Assembly: GCF_000420865.1 (NCBI RefSeq)
Contig: NZ_ATVT01000005.1
Location: forward strand, 62,001-126,000
DNA length: 64,000 bases
Origin: Butyrivibrio sp. XPD2006
Lineage (GTDB): Bacteria; Bacillota; Clostridia; Lachnospirales; Lachnospiraceae
Reading direction: 5' to 3'
Part shown: positions 9,889-18,598 of the stretch, in pieces
How positions within the stretch are numbered: position 1 is the first letter of the stretch
Layout: each line of letters starts with the position of its first letter
The notes under the pieces: generated by a model
Seen by the model: the letters and a program-made list of their open reading frames with translations, nothing else
Told to the model about the DNA's origin: nothing
The model's database searches: none
Made by a program: the position numbers and the translations under genes

Positions 9889-11412
9889 ATGAGGATAGTT
9901 ATTGTTGAGGATGAAGTCCGGATAAGGGAAGGCTTCTTTAAACTTCTCAGTAAACTGGGCGATGAATATGAAATAGTGGGTGAGGCTGAAAACGGCAGAC
10001 AGGGGCTTGAAGTCTGCAGGGATAAAAAGCCTGACCTTGTTATAACGGATGTGCAGATGCCTGAGATGGACGGCCTTGAAATGCTAAAGGCCATATATGA
10101 TGAGGGCCTTGATATAAAGGCCATCGTACTTAGCGCGTACTCTGAGTTTGAATATGCAAGAACCGCAATGAAGCTCGGAGTTACTGAGTATCTGCTCAAA
10201 CCGCTTAATATATCCGATTTTTCAACAGCTCTTGAGAACATCAGACATCAGATGGAAGAGGATAAGAGAAAAAAACCTCAGGCAGTGGGAACGCTGGATC
10301 AGGTAATGCGAGAGATCATCGGCGGCCGTATGACTGCGGATGATGAAGTAGAAAAGTATCTCAGGAAGAACTACGGCATTATCGGAACTCAGAAGTTCAT
10401 CATCCTGTGTGACTATCTCGGAAATCAGTATGAGAGCCGGTGGCAGAGAGAGCAAAAAGAGCTGTCGAACTCGCTCTCTTTTTACGAAGGCATAAACTAT
10501 CTGATCCTTGATATGGAGTACAGAAAATCACTGATAGCAATAGTTTATAAGTATAACAGTGCAACTGACTTTGAGAGATGGATCCAGTTTCAGCTTCTGC
10601 ACAAGCTGCAGGGAAGTTCGGCAATGGGATTTACAGAGTGTGCTGGCCTGGACGGTATAAGCAAGGGTATAAACGATCTGTATCCCTATATGGACTGGAA
10701 TATCTCTTTTGAAAAAGACGTCCTGATATCCTATCCAAAGATCACCCAGGTGCAGACATCATTGTGTGTCTATCCGCAGGACCTTGAGGCCAGAATGAAG
10801 ACAGCCATCTGTGCATCAGATTTTGCGCTGGAGAAAAAACTGATGGATGAATTTGAGGAGAGCTTCCATGACGGAAAAGTTTATGACCCGAGGGAGATCA
10901 AAGAGTGCTTTGTCAGATTTATCTGGTCGGTGATCGAGATAGCCAAGGACATAGGAAATGAGAGAGTAGCTGAGCTCCAGCAGCAAAAGCTTTTGGATAG
11001 CATCATGAATGCCAAATTGAGATCAGAGCTTTTGACTGTCTGCAGCGATATTATAGATATGCTGACAGTGACAGAGGTTACTTCCGATACGGAGACTCTC
11101 ACGGTCAAACGCGCCAAGAGTATGATCCATGAATTCTATCACACCGGAATAACTCTGGATGAGATCGCAGAGAGGCTCTCAATCACACCGGAGTATCTCG
11201 GGACCCAGTTCCACAAGGAGACCGGAGAAAACTTCAGCACTTATATCAGAAATTACCGTATCGGCAAAGCCAAAGAACTTTTGGTGGGAACCGGTATGAA
11301 ACTCTATGAGATAGCAGAGAGAGTCGGGTATTCCGATCCCAAGTACTTCAGCAAAGTCTTCAGGGATGTTACAGGCATGCTTCCTGCCGAGTACAGAAAG
11401 TCTTTGAAGTGA
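9889..11412 (+). CDS. YesN-like response regulator, REC plus AraC-type DNA-binding domain
   Basis: This is a 507-residue transcription regulator. The receiver domain occupies residues 1-120, with acidic residues E7 D8 E9, phosphoacceptor D54 in ITDVQMPEMDG and the conserved lysine in EYLLKPL. A central region of about 270 residues without recognised motifs follows. The C terminus (about 410-507) is an AraC double helix-turn-helix with RLSITPEYLGTQF and VGYSDPKYFSKVFRD. ATG 9889 is used because the GGGGGA Shine-Dalgarno lies 7 bases upstream; the longer frames from 9865 and 9874 lack one. Its partner is very probably the YesM-like kinase at 13344. In Bacillus subtilis, YesM/YesN control rhamnogalacturonan use, which fits the pectin-related enzymes here. 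Confidence 0.9.
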   Translation: MRIVIVEDEVRIREGFFKLLSKLGDEYEIVGEAENGRQGLEVCRDKKPDLVITDVQMPEMDGLEMLKAIYDEGLDIKAIVLSAYSEFEYARTAMKLGVTEYLLKPLNISDFSTALENIRHQMEEDKRKKPQAVGTLDQVMREIIGGRMTADDEVEKYLRKNYGIIGTQKFIILCDYLGNQYESRWQREQKELSNSLSFYEGINYLILDMEYRKSLIAIVYKYNSATDFERWIQFQLLHKLQGSSAMGFTECAGLDGISKGINDLYPYMDWNISFEKDVLISYPKITQVQTSLCVYPQDLEARMKTAICASDFALEKKLMDEFEESFHDGKVYDPREIKECFVRFIWSVIEIAKDIGNERVAELQQQKLLDSIMNAKLRSELLTVCSDIIDMLTVTEVTSDTETLTVKRAKSMIHEFYHTGITLDEIAERLSITPEYLGTQFHKETGENFSTYIRNYRIGKAKELLVGTGMKLYEIAERVGYSDPKYFSKVFRDVTGMLPAEYRKSLK

Positions 11413-11464
11413 TGTCAAAACCACATTAGAATTTTCCACCTTTTTCAGATTTCTCGTGTTTTGG

Positions 11465-11502
11465 TATCTCTTTTCCCAAGGTATTATTTAGAAAAAGAGA
11501 TA
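11465..11502 (+). promoter_or_regulatory. Inverted repeat spanning the CUT1 permease promoter (candidate operator)
   Basis: TATCTCTTTT at 11465-11474 is the exact reverse complement of AAAAGAGATA at 11493-11502. The 18-base spacer holds a possible -10 box TATTAT (11482-11487). It lies directly upstream of the first permease gene and is a candidate binding site for the adjacent AraC-type regulator. A hairpin role in the mRNA leader is the alternative. Confidence 0.45.
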
Positions 11503-11519
11503 TTGAAAAGGGGAAGAAG

Positions 11520-12419
11520 ATGAAAAAAGTAAAAGAATTTTTCAGATATGAAAATGCAGGATTGTTGTTCATTCTTCCTGCATTTTTATATATGCTGGTT
11601 TTTGTCGGGTATCCGATACTCAGTAACCTGATTCTGAGCTTTCAGGATGTATCGGTAAAAAACCTTGTCCACGGGCAGAAGCACTTCGTTGGATTTACCA
11701 ATTATATGCAGATATTCGGGGATGAGGTGTTCAGAAAGGCGATGGGAAACACCTTAAAGTTCACCATCTACTGCCTGATATTCCAGTTCCTTATCGGATT
11801 TTTACTGGCTCTTTTGTTCAATAAGAACTTCACATTTGCAAAGACAGTCAGAGGTCTTACCATGATACCCTGGATGATGCCGATGACGGTCACTGCGCTG
11901 ATGTTCAAATTCATGTTCTCCACAGATGTCGGAATCATCAATTATATCTTAAAGTGCCTGCATCTCATTCAGAACAACGTTGAGTGGCTGACGACGCCGA
12001 GGACGGCTATGATAGCGGTGGTTGCAGCCAATGTCTGGATAGGAATTCCTTTTAACACAATTCTTTTGGCAACAGGTCTTACCACTATACCTCAGGAGCT
12101 TTATGAGAGCGCATCGGTCGATGGCGCAAACGGATGGCAGCAGCTGATAAAGATAACGCTTCCGCTCCTTCGGCCAACCATTGAGTCGGTGCTGGTCCTT
12201 GGATTTATCTACACCTTCAAGGTGTACGATCTTGTTTATGTTATGACTGAAGGCGGACCTGTTAATTCGACGCATCTTCTTTCCACCTATTCCTACAAGC
12301 TTTCCTTTGATCTGTTCCAGTACAGCAAGGGATCGACAGTTGCAAACGTACTGTTCCTGATACTGTTTCTTGTGGGACTGTTATATCTGAAGATTACAAT
12401 GCAGGGGGAGGAAGACTGA
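11520..12419 (+). CDS. CUT1 sugar ABC transporter permease (MalF/UgpA type)
   Basis: This 299-residue inner-membrane protein has six hydrophobic segments. The EAA loop near residues 196-215 reads ELYESASVDGANGWQQLIK, the ATPase contact in this family. The ATG is preceded by AAAGGGGAAG. The stop TGA overlaps the ATG of the next permease by one base, so the two are translationally coupled and form a heterodimeric channel. It works with the lipoprotein at 15232. No ATPase is encoded locally, so a shared MsmX/MsmK-type ATPase elsewhere would be needed. Confidence 0.92.
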   Translation: MKKVKEFFRYENAGLLFILPAFLYMLVFVGYPILSNLILSFQDVSVKNLVHGQKHFVGFTNYMQIFGDEVFRKAMGNTLKFTIYCLIFQFLIGFLLALLFNKNFTFAKTVRGLTMIPWMMPMTVTALMFKFMFSTDVGIINYILKCLHLIQNNVEWLTTPRTAMIAVVAANVWIGIPFNTILLATGLTTIPQELYESASVDGANGWQQLIKITLPLLRPTIESVLVLGFIYTFKVYDLVYVMTEGGPVNSTHLLSTYSYKLSFDLFQYSKGSTVANVLFLILFLVGLLYLKITMQGEED

Positions 12420-13264
12420 TGGACGAGAAGAAAATAACAGGAAAGAGCAATGTAATCTTATGCATCGTATCGGTGGTGATCCTGGTACTGCTTCTTTTCC
12501 CATTGTTCTGGACACTTATAACATCTTTTAAGACGGAAAAAGAAATATTCATGATACCGCCGACATGGTATCCGCATGAACTAAACACCAAGTCTTATGC
12601 GGCTCAGATAGAGAACGGTGACTTTAACATGTTCAAGTCGTTCTTTAACAGTTTTGTGATCTCGACAGGCGCTATGCTGATTGCAGTAGTCCTGGCGGTT
12701 CCTGCGTCTTACGCCATTGCGAGATATAAGTTTGTCGGAAGGAAAGCAATGCTCCTGGGATTTTTGGTAACACAGATGCTGCCGGTATCGGTTCTTTTAA
12801 CCCCGATGTTCATAATGTTCAGGAATATGAAGATCTACAATACCTGGTGGGCTCCTGTTCTGGCAGATGCAACCATCGGAATCCCTTTCTCCGTACTGAT
12901 ACTGAAAAACTATTTTGCATCAATACCAAAAGCCCTGGAGGAAGCTGCCTACATTGACGGGTGCACAAGGATGATGGCATTTATGAAGATACTTGTTCCC
13001 GTGGCAAAGCCCGGAGTTATTGTATGTGCAATCTTTTCATTCCTCTATGCCTGGGGAGACCTTGCATATGGCATGACATTTATCCTGGATCAGGAGAAAA
13101 GACCTATCACAGCCGGAATCTTTAATTTCATGGGACAATACGGAACCAAGTGGAGCTATCTGACTGCTTTTGCGATTGTGGCTATCATACCGGTAACACT
13201 TATCTTTATCTTCATGCAGAACTATATCATAAGCGGAATGACAAACGGAGCAGTAAAAGGATAA
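12419..13264 (+). CDS. CUT1 sugar ABC transporter permease (MalG/UgpE type)
   Basis: This is a 281-residue membrane protein and the second half of the channel. The family signature ALEEAAYIDGCTRMMAFMKI forms the EAA loop, with membrane segments on both sides and the usual ITSFKTEKEIF segment near the N terminus. It starts inside the stop codon of the upstream permease. An intrinsic terminator separates it from the histidine kinase gene. The substrate is inferred from context to be a pectin side-chain or arabinan oligosaccharide. Confidence 0.92.
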   Translation: MDEKKITGKSNVILCIVSVVILVLLLFPLFWTLITSFKTEKEIFMIPPTWYPHELNTKSYAAQIENGDFNMFKSFFNSFVISTGAMLIAVVLAVPASYAIARYKFVGRKAMLLGFLVTQMLPVSVLLTPMFIMFRNMKIYNTWWAPVLADATIGIPFSVLILKNYFASIPKALEEAAYIDGCTRMMAFMKILVPVAKPGVIVCAIFSFLYAWGDLAYGMTFILDQEKRPITAGIFNFMGQYGTKWSYLTAFAIVAIIPVTLIFIFMQNYIISGMTNGAVKG

Positions 13265-13297
13265 TTCTTGAAACGAATGACCGTGGAATATATGATA

Positions 13298-13327
13298 AAT
13301 CAGAGGAGATATTATCCTCTGATTTTT
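13298..13327 (+). terminator. Terminator or attenuator between the permeases and the kinase
   Basis: AAATCAGAGG (13298-13307) pairs with CCTCTGATTT (through 13325) around the loop GATATTA, followed by a T-run. It may reduce kinase expression relative to the permeases. Confidence 0.7.
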
Positions 13328-13343
13328 CATTTGGGGGGTGGGG

Positions 13344-15125
13344 ATGAGTATGAAAAAAACGAGCCTGCGAAACAGACTGATCAGGGTCTTTATTCTGACT
13401 TCCATGCTACCTATTGTTATATTGGGAGTCTTTTCATATATGAGCATGTCGGCGACTCTTTCACGGAACACCGAGATGATGTCTAAGAGCAGCTTAAAAC
13501 AGCTGGATAATAATCTGAACATTTCCCTGGATGCATATGAGGATGTGCTTTATCAGCTCTACACCGACGACAACATGGTAAAGTGGGTGTTTGAGATAGA
13601 CGAGGGCACAAACGAAGCTGTGGCTGTAAACCAGATGAGACGGTTTATGAGTTCGCTCCTTTATACCAAGGACTATATCAGGGCAGTATCCGTTATCACG
13701 CCGGGGGGAGAGCTTGTGACGTATGAGCAGATGACTCCCGCCACGTATAAGAGCTCCTGGATGGATAATTTCAGCAAGACCGAGGATGAGCTTTATATGG
13801 ATATTTCAAGGGATAACGGAGTGCATGTTTATCCCACGGAATTCGGAACAAACTTTGCCAAAAAGGATTACTACCTCTTTCACATAGCCCACAGGATAAT
13901 CGATTACAAGAGTCTTACCAAGGATTGCGGAGTCGTTATCATAAGCGTGGACGAGGATTTCCTCAAAGACATATGCTTAAGCTCAAGTGATGATACGGGA
14001 ATCTTTAATTTCCTTGTTGATGATAAAGGACAGATAGTCACCTTTGGAGATGAATCGGAAGTCATCGGAACACCTGTTACGGATGCGTCCGGCTCAGATG
14101 AAAAGAGACTTTCCGACTACGAGCTCTTTTTACATAAAAACTATCCTCAGCTGGCCAAAGAGGCTGCGGTATTTCTCATGCACGACGATGAGCTCTCCTG
14201 GGATGTTGTAAATGTCACAAGCCTGTCGGAGCTTACAAGACTTCAGAGAAGACAGCTGTTTCTTATTGCTGTTGTCGGAGTCCTGGTGATGGTGGTTGTT
14301 GTCCTGATGTCCACAGGTCTTTCGGCAAATCTTGTTAAGTCAGTCAACTACGTCACAGGCAGAATGAAGCAGGCAAGAAACGGCGATCTGTCTGTCCGCG
14401 CGGAAAAAGACAAGGCGATGCCGGCGGAGATTGAGACTATAGCAGATGCTTTTAACGACATGATGAAAAAGCTCAACGTGGCTCTGACGAACCAGCAGGA
14501 AGCTCAGATTGCTGCGCTGGAAGCACAGATAAATCCGCACTTTCTGTACAATACGCTTGATACCATCAACTGGATGGCGATAGATAAGGACGAGTACGAT
14601 ATCAGCAATGCAATAAGCGCCCTTGCCAACATCCTGCGCTATGCTATTGTAAACAGCAACGGAGAAGTCACCATCAGGGACGAGATGGAGTGGCTGAGGA
14701 AATATATCTACCTGCAGCAGTACAGGGTCAAGAACAGCTTTTCTTATAACGCATTTGTTGAGCCCGATGCACAGAATGCTATAGTGCATAAGTTGCTCCT
14801 TCAGCCGTTTGTAGAAAACGCCATCAAGCATGGATTTACTCCCGAGCAGGAGGATGCAGAGCTCAAGGTTTATGTAAGCTGCAATGACAGATCTTTGGAG
14901 ATTGTAATAGAAGATAACGGAAAGGGCATGGATCCTGAGGTTATTGAGAAGATCAACAGGCGCGATTTTGAGACGCTAAAGGGCAATACAAATATCGGTA
15001 TCAGCAACGTGGTGACAAGGCTTGAGATGTACTACGGGAAAGACGGAAAAATGAGAGCGGTTCCCGATATGGATAAAGGAAGCCGTATTGTCATCGATAT
15101 TCCGCTCAAGAAAAAAACAGATTAG
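13344..15125 (+). CDS. YesM-like sensor histidine kinase
   Basis: This membrane histidine kinase has 593 residues. A membrane helix lies at about residues 15-36 and a large extracellular sensor follows to about 305. A second helix (LIAVVGVLVMVVVVLM) leads to a HAMP domain. The His_kinase dimerisation motif EAQINPHFLYNTLDT places the phosphoacceptor at H399, and the HATPase domain has PFVENAIKHGF and EDNGKGMD. The start is ambiguous among GTG 13338, ATG 13344 and ATG 13350 behind a G-rich Shine-Dalgarno; 13344 gives the best spacing. It should phosphorylate the YesN-like regulator at 9889. Kinase and regulator are separated by the two permease genes, a common layout in Lachnospiraceae sugar loci. 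Confidence 0.9.
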   Translation: MSMKKTSLRNRLIRVFILTSMLPIVILGVFSYMSMSATLSRNTEMMSKSSLKQLDNNLNISLDAYEDVLYQLYTDDNMVKWVFEIDEGTNEAVAVNQMRRFMSSLLYTKDYIRAVSVITPGGELVTYEQMTPATYKSSWMDNFSKTEDELYMDISRDNGVHVYPTEFGTNFAKKDYYLFHIAHRIIDYKSLTKDCGVVIISVDEDFLKDICLSSSDDTGIFNFLVDDKGQIVTFGDESEVIGTPVTDASGSDEKRLSDYELFLHKNYPQLAKEAAVFLMHDDELSWDVVNVTSLSELTRLQRRQLFLIAVVGVLVMVVVVLMSTGLSANLVKSVNYVTGRMKQARNGDLSVRAEKDKAMPAEIETIADAFNDMMKKLNVALTNQQEAQIAALEAQINPHFLYNTLDTINWMAIDKDEYDISNAISALANILRYAIVNSNGEVTIRDEMEWLRKYIYLQQYRVKNSFSYNAFVEPDAQNAIVHKLLLQPFVENAIKHGFTPEQEDAELKVYVSCNDRSLEIVIEDNGKGMDPEVIEKINRRDFETLKGNTNIGISNVVTRLEMYYGKDGKMRAVPDMDKGSRIVIDIPLKKKTD

Positions 15126-15201
15126 AAAATTCATCCTTTTTAAGTTTTGTTGAGTTTTTTACTCCTTATTTATGGGAGATAATTCCATTGTAAGCAAAAC
15201 T

Positions 15202-15207
15202 TATAAT
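15202..15207 (+). promoter_or_regulatory. Possible -10 box for the binding-protein gene
   Basis: A perfect TATAAT lies 25 bases before the start codon, but no convincing -35 box is found at 16-18 bases upstream. The preceding 75 bases hold nothing else I can support. Confidence 0.35.
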
Positions 15208-15231
15208 GTACCGAACAATAAGGAGGGACAC

Positions 15232-16530
15232 ATGAAAAAGAGGTTATTGGCTACAGTACTTAGCGCCGTAATGGCAATATCCTTGATGGCAGGCTGCGGA
15301 GCAGCAAACACAGCTGATTCGGGGGTAAAAGGAGCAGCACGGGAGAGTGAGACTAAGACAGAGACTGCCACAGCCAAAGAGGCAGATCCTGTTCCTGCAT
15401 CCGATGATGCTTCAGGTGATGTAACAATATGGTATTACTGGGAGACTGCAGGACATCAGGAAGCTCTTGATCATATCATACAGGAGTTCAACAACCAGCA
15501 GAGTAACATCAAGGTTCAGGCTAAATACGTACCGTTTGCGGATTTCAAGAAACAGCTCTCCATAGGAGCTTCGGCTGGAGAACTTCCCGATATTGTTATT
15601 CTTGATAATCCTGATCACGCTTCATACGCTGCAATGGGAATTTTTGCAGATATAACAGACAGATTCGACGTCAGCTCATATTATCCCGGACCTGTAAATT
15701 CCTGTACACTGGACGGAAGACTTTACGGTGTTCCTTTCGGAAGTAATGACCTTGTTCTTTTCTACAACGAAGACATGCTTAAGGATGCGGGCTGCGAAGT
15801 ACCCAAGACCTGGGACGAGCTTCTTGACGTAGCTAAGAAGACAACAAAGGGAAATGTATACGGCTTTGCACACTGTGCACTTCAGAACGAAGAGGGAACA
15901 TTTAACTTCCTTCCTTGGGTATGGTCAACAGGCCAGACTTCATATGAGATCAATTCTGAGGGCGGAATCAAGGCACTTGAGTTTGAAAAGAGTCTTGTTG
16001 AGTCAGGAGCATTCCCTAAGGAAGCAATCAACTGGACACAGGGCGATACAATGAACCAGTTCATTTCAGGAAACCTTGCAATGATGATCAACGGAACATG
16101 GCAGATTCCTACAATGCGTGAAGAAGTTCCGGATCTTAACTGGAACGTTGCACCAATTCCTCAGGACAAGCAGCAGGCATCAGGTCTTGGAGGAGAGAAC
16201 TACGCAGTTATAGCAGGAGGCAATGAGGAGGCAGCAATTGCATTCCTTCAGTATGCTACAAGCGGTGAGACATGTCTTTACATGATGGATCACATGGGAT
16301 ACATTTCATCAGATTCCAAGATCGCAGAGACACAGTTCAAGGGTGATGCAGTTTATCAGGTATTCGTTGATGAGATGAAGTACGCAAATGCAAGAGGACC
16401 TCTTCCTGAGTGGCCTGACATTTCAGATGCTATTTCACTTGCATTCAACAAAGTTATCACAGGTGAGAGCGCTCCGGATGCTGCGGCAGCAGAGGCTCAG
16501 ACAACAATCGATTCAATACTTGGAAATTAA
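15232..16530 (+). CDS. Sugar-binding lipoprotein of the CUT1 transporter
   Basis: This is a 432-residue extracellular solute-binding protein (SBP_bac_1 type). The signal peptide ends SLMAGC, with the lipid cysteine at 22, followed by an acidic Thr/Glu/Ala-rich tether. The mature part has VTIWYYWETAGHQEALDHI, the hinge motif YGVPFGSNDLVLFYN, and MINGTWQIP. ATG 15232 is used because it begins the signal peptide and has AAGGAGG at the proper spacing; the frame to 15172 adds a non-signal extension. It delivers oligosaccharides to the two permeases. A stable hairpin follows the gene, as often seen after highly expressed binding-protein genes. Confidence 0.92.
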   Translation: MKKRLLATVLSAVMAISLMAGCGAANTADSGVKGAARESETKTETATAKEADPVPASDDASGDVTIWYYWETAGHQEALDHIIQEFNNQQSNIKVQAKYVPFADFKKQLSIGASAGELPDIVILDNPDHASYAAMGIFADITDRFDVSSYYPGPVNSCTLDGRLYGVPFGSNDLVLFYNEDMLKDAGCEVPKTWDELLDVAKKTTKGNVYGFAHCALQNEEGTFNFLPWVWSTGQTSYEINSEGGIKALEFEKSLVESGAFPKEAINWTQGDTMNQFISGNLAMMINGTWQIPTMREEVPDLNWNVAPIPQDKQQASGLGGENYAVIAGGNEEAAIAFLQYATSGETCLYMMDHMGYISSDSKIAETQFKGDAVYQVFVDEMKYANARGPLPEWPDISDAISLAFNKVITGESAPDAAAAEAQTTIDSILGN

Positions 16531-16575
16531 CCTGTCAATACAAAATTTAAATGGATGAAAATGCAATGATTTTTG

Positions 16576-16599
16576 CGGGCAGAGAACTATCTCTGCCCG
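16576..16599 (+). other. Intercistronic hairpin downstream of the binding-protein gene
   Basis: CGGGCAGAGA and TCTCTGCCCG form a perfect 10-bp stem with a 4-base loop, but no T-run follows. It probably protects the upstream mRNA 3' end or partly attenuates transcription into the glycosidase genes. Confidence 0.6.
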
Positions 16600-16621
16600 T
16601 ACTTAATATAGTAAAATCAAA

Positions 16622-16635
16622 AGAAAACGCTTAGG
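16622..16635 (+). promoter_or_regulatory. Degenerate cre-like site before the GH127 gene
   Basis: AGAAAACGCTTAGG matches 11 of 14 positions of the catabolite-response consensus TGWAARCGYTWNCW and overlaps the GH127 ribosome binding region. Weak by itself. Confidence 0.25.
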
Positions 16636-16646
16636 AGAGTTGGGGA

Positions 16647-18593
16647 ATGAAGACTGTAATTAACGATCCGTTTTTTAGCAGGTACAAAGAGCTTGTCAGG
16701 ACCAGAATGATTCCATATCAGTGGAAGGTATTAAATGACGACATAGACATAAAGATTGAGAAGGAAAGAAATGATGCCTCTATCCCCAGTGAGAAGAGTC
16801 ATGCCATCGAGAACTTCAAGATAGCTGCCGGCAGGACAAAGGGAGAACACTACGGCTGGGTTTTCCAGGACAGTGACGTCTACAAGTGGCTGGAGGCAGC
16901 TGCATATACATTAAAAGAACATCCTGATGAGGACCTCAAAAAGATCACAGACGAAGTGGTTGATTTAATAGCAGAAGCCCAGGAAAAGAGCGGATATCTC
17001 AATACGTACTTCACCATTATGGAGCCTGACCACAAGTACAAACGCCTTGGAGAGAGCCATGAGCTGTACTGCGCCGGCCACTTTATAGAGGCAGCAGTCG
17101 CATATAATCAGGTGACCGGAAGCAAGAAGGCACTAGATATAGCTGTAAAGCTGGCTGATCATATTGACTCTGTCTTTGGCCCTGAGGATGGCAAGATCCA
17201 CGGCTGCGACGGACACGAGGAAGTTGAGATAGGCCTTATGAGGCTCTATCACCTGACCGGTTGTGAGCGCTACATGAAACTGGCTGAGTACTTCCTGCTT
17301 CAGAGGGGGCAGGATCCTGACTTTTTCAAAAGACAGTTCAGAGAAGATACAGGTAAGCCTGCAATTGGGGGACTTTACAATGCACCACTTACTTATTTCC
17401 AGATACACGCACCTATCCTTGAGCAGGACAGCGCAGAAGGGCATGCTGTAAGACTTGTATATATGTGCACGGCACTGGCCGACGTTGCTGCGTCTACAGG
17501 CAATAAAGACATTGAGGCAGTCTGCAGGAGAATCTGGAGAAATATAGTTGATAAGAGAATGTATATCACAGGAGGAATCGGCTCTACGGTGAACGGAGAG
17601 TCTTTTACCCTGGACTATGATCTTCCCAATGACACAATGTACTGCGAGACCTGTGCATCAATAGGACTTATTTTCTTTGCAAGACAGATGCTGAGGCTTG
17701 ATTCAAACGGCGAATTTGGGGATGTTATGGAGAGAGCTCTCTACAACACCGCACTTTCAGGAATGGCGCTGGACGGAAGGCACTTTTTCTATGTTAATCC
17801 GCTGGAGGTTGTTCCCGAGAAGTCAGAAAAAGATCCGACAAAGAGCCATGTTAAGATAGTTCGTCCCGACTGGCTGGGATGCGCGTGCTGCCCTCCTAAT
17901 CTTGCAAGACTGCTGGCATCTGTTGAGGATTACATCTACACGGATAAGGGCGATACAGTCCTTGCAAATCTCTTTATAAAATCAAGGATGGAGAAGGAAT
18001 ATACAGGAGGGAAGCTGACTGTTCAAATCGACGCCGATTACCCGAGGAATGGAAGGATTTCTTTTACCATAAACAATACAGGATCGGCGGCAGCAAAAGT
18101 CGGCATCAGGATTCCGGGATGGTCTGAAAATACTCATGCAGAAGTAAACGGAGCCGGGGCTGATATTACTGCAGAAAGCGGCTACTGGTATATCGAAGCG
18201 GAAAGCGGCGAAACAGTTGTGACACTTTTGCTTGATATGACTCCAAGCAGATGGTATGCAAATCCGCTGGTTTCGGAGGATGTGGATAAGGTGAGCGTTA
18301 CAAGAGGACCTCAGGTGTTCTGCGCAGAGGGAGTTGATAACGGAGAGAACCTTCATCTTCTGAGCCTTCCAAAGACTTCGGAGCTTGAGTATAAATGGCA
18401 TGACGAACTGCTGGAAGGTGTCGGGGTTATCGAGGCAGACGGCTTCAGAACTGCAATCTCCGGACAGGGCGGCCTTTACAGAAAGTCCGGGGAGGCTGTT
18501 ACTGAACCTGTGAAGATCAGGATGATACCGTATTATGCATGGGCAAACAGAGGGCGCAATGAAATGCGCGTCTGGCTGTACGAAAAGGGGTAA
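16647..18593 (+). CDS. GH127 beta-L-arabinofuranosidase-like enzyme
   Basis: This is a 648-residue cytoplasmic glycosidase of family GH127 (formerly DUF1680), with no signal peptide. The zinc/catalytic site of the family is present: YCETC with E334 and C336, and CACCPPN with C414 and C415. In Bifidobacterium HypBA1 the equivalent cysteine is the nucleophile, and the Glu and Cys residues bind zinc. An (alpha/alpha)6 barrel is followed by beta domains, and the length matches the family. It likely removes terminal beta-L-arabinofuranose from oligosaccharides imported by the upstream transporter. It is followed 5 bases later by the GH31 gene, so the two are cotranscribed. Confidence 0.9.
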   Translation: MKTVINDPFFSRYKELVRTRMIPYQWKVLNDDIDIKIEKERNDASIPSEKSHAIENFKIAAGRTKGEHYGWVFQDSDVYKWLEAAAYTLKEHPDEDLKKITDEVVDLIAEAQEKSGYLNTYFTIMEPDHKYKRLGESHELYCAGHFIEAAVAYNQVTGSKKALDIAVKLADHIDSVFGPEDGKIHGCDGHEEVEIGLMRLYHLTGCERYMKLAEYFLLQRGQDPDFFKRQFREDTGKPAIGGLYNAPLTYFQIHAPILEQDSAEGHAVRLVYMCTALADVAASTGNKDIEAVCRRIWRNIVDKRMYITGGIGSTVNGESFTLDYDLPNDTMYCETCASIGLIFFARQMLRLDSNGEFGDVMERALYNTALSGMALDGRHFFYVNPLEVVPEKSEKDPTKSHVKIVRPDWLGCACCPPNLARLLASVEDYIYTDKGDTVLANLFIKSRMEKEYTGGKLTVQIDADYPRNGRISFTINNTGSAAAKVGIRIPGWSENTHAEVNGAGADITAESGYWYIEAESGETVVTLLLDMTPSRWYANPLVSEDVDKVSVTRGPQVFCAEGVDNGENLHLLSLPKTSELEYKWHDELLEGVGVIEADGFRTAISGQGGLYRKSGEAVTEPVKIRMIPYYAWANRGRNEMRVWLYEKG

Positions 18594-18598
18594 AACAT

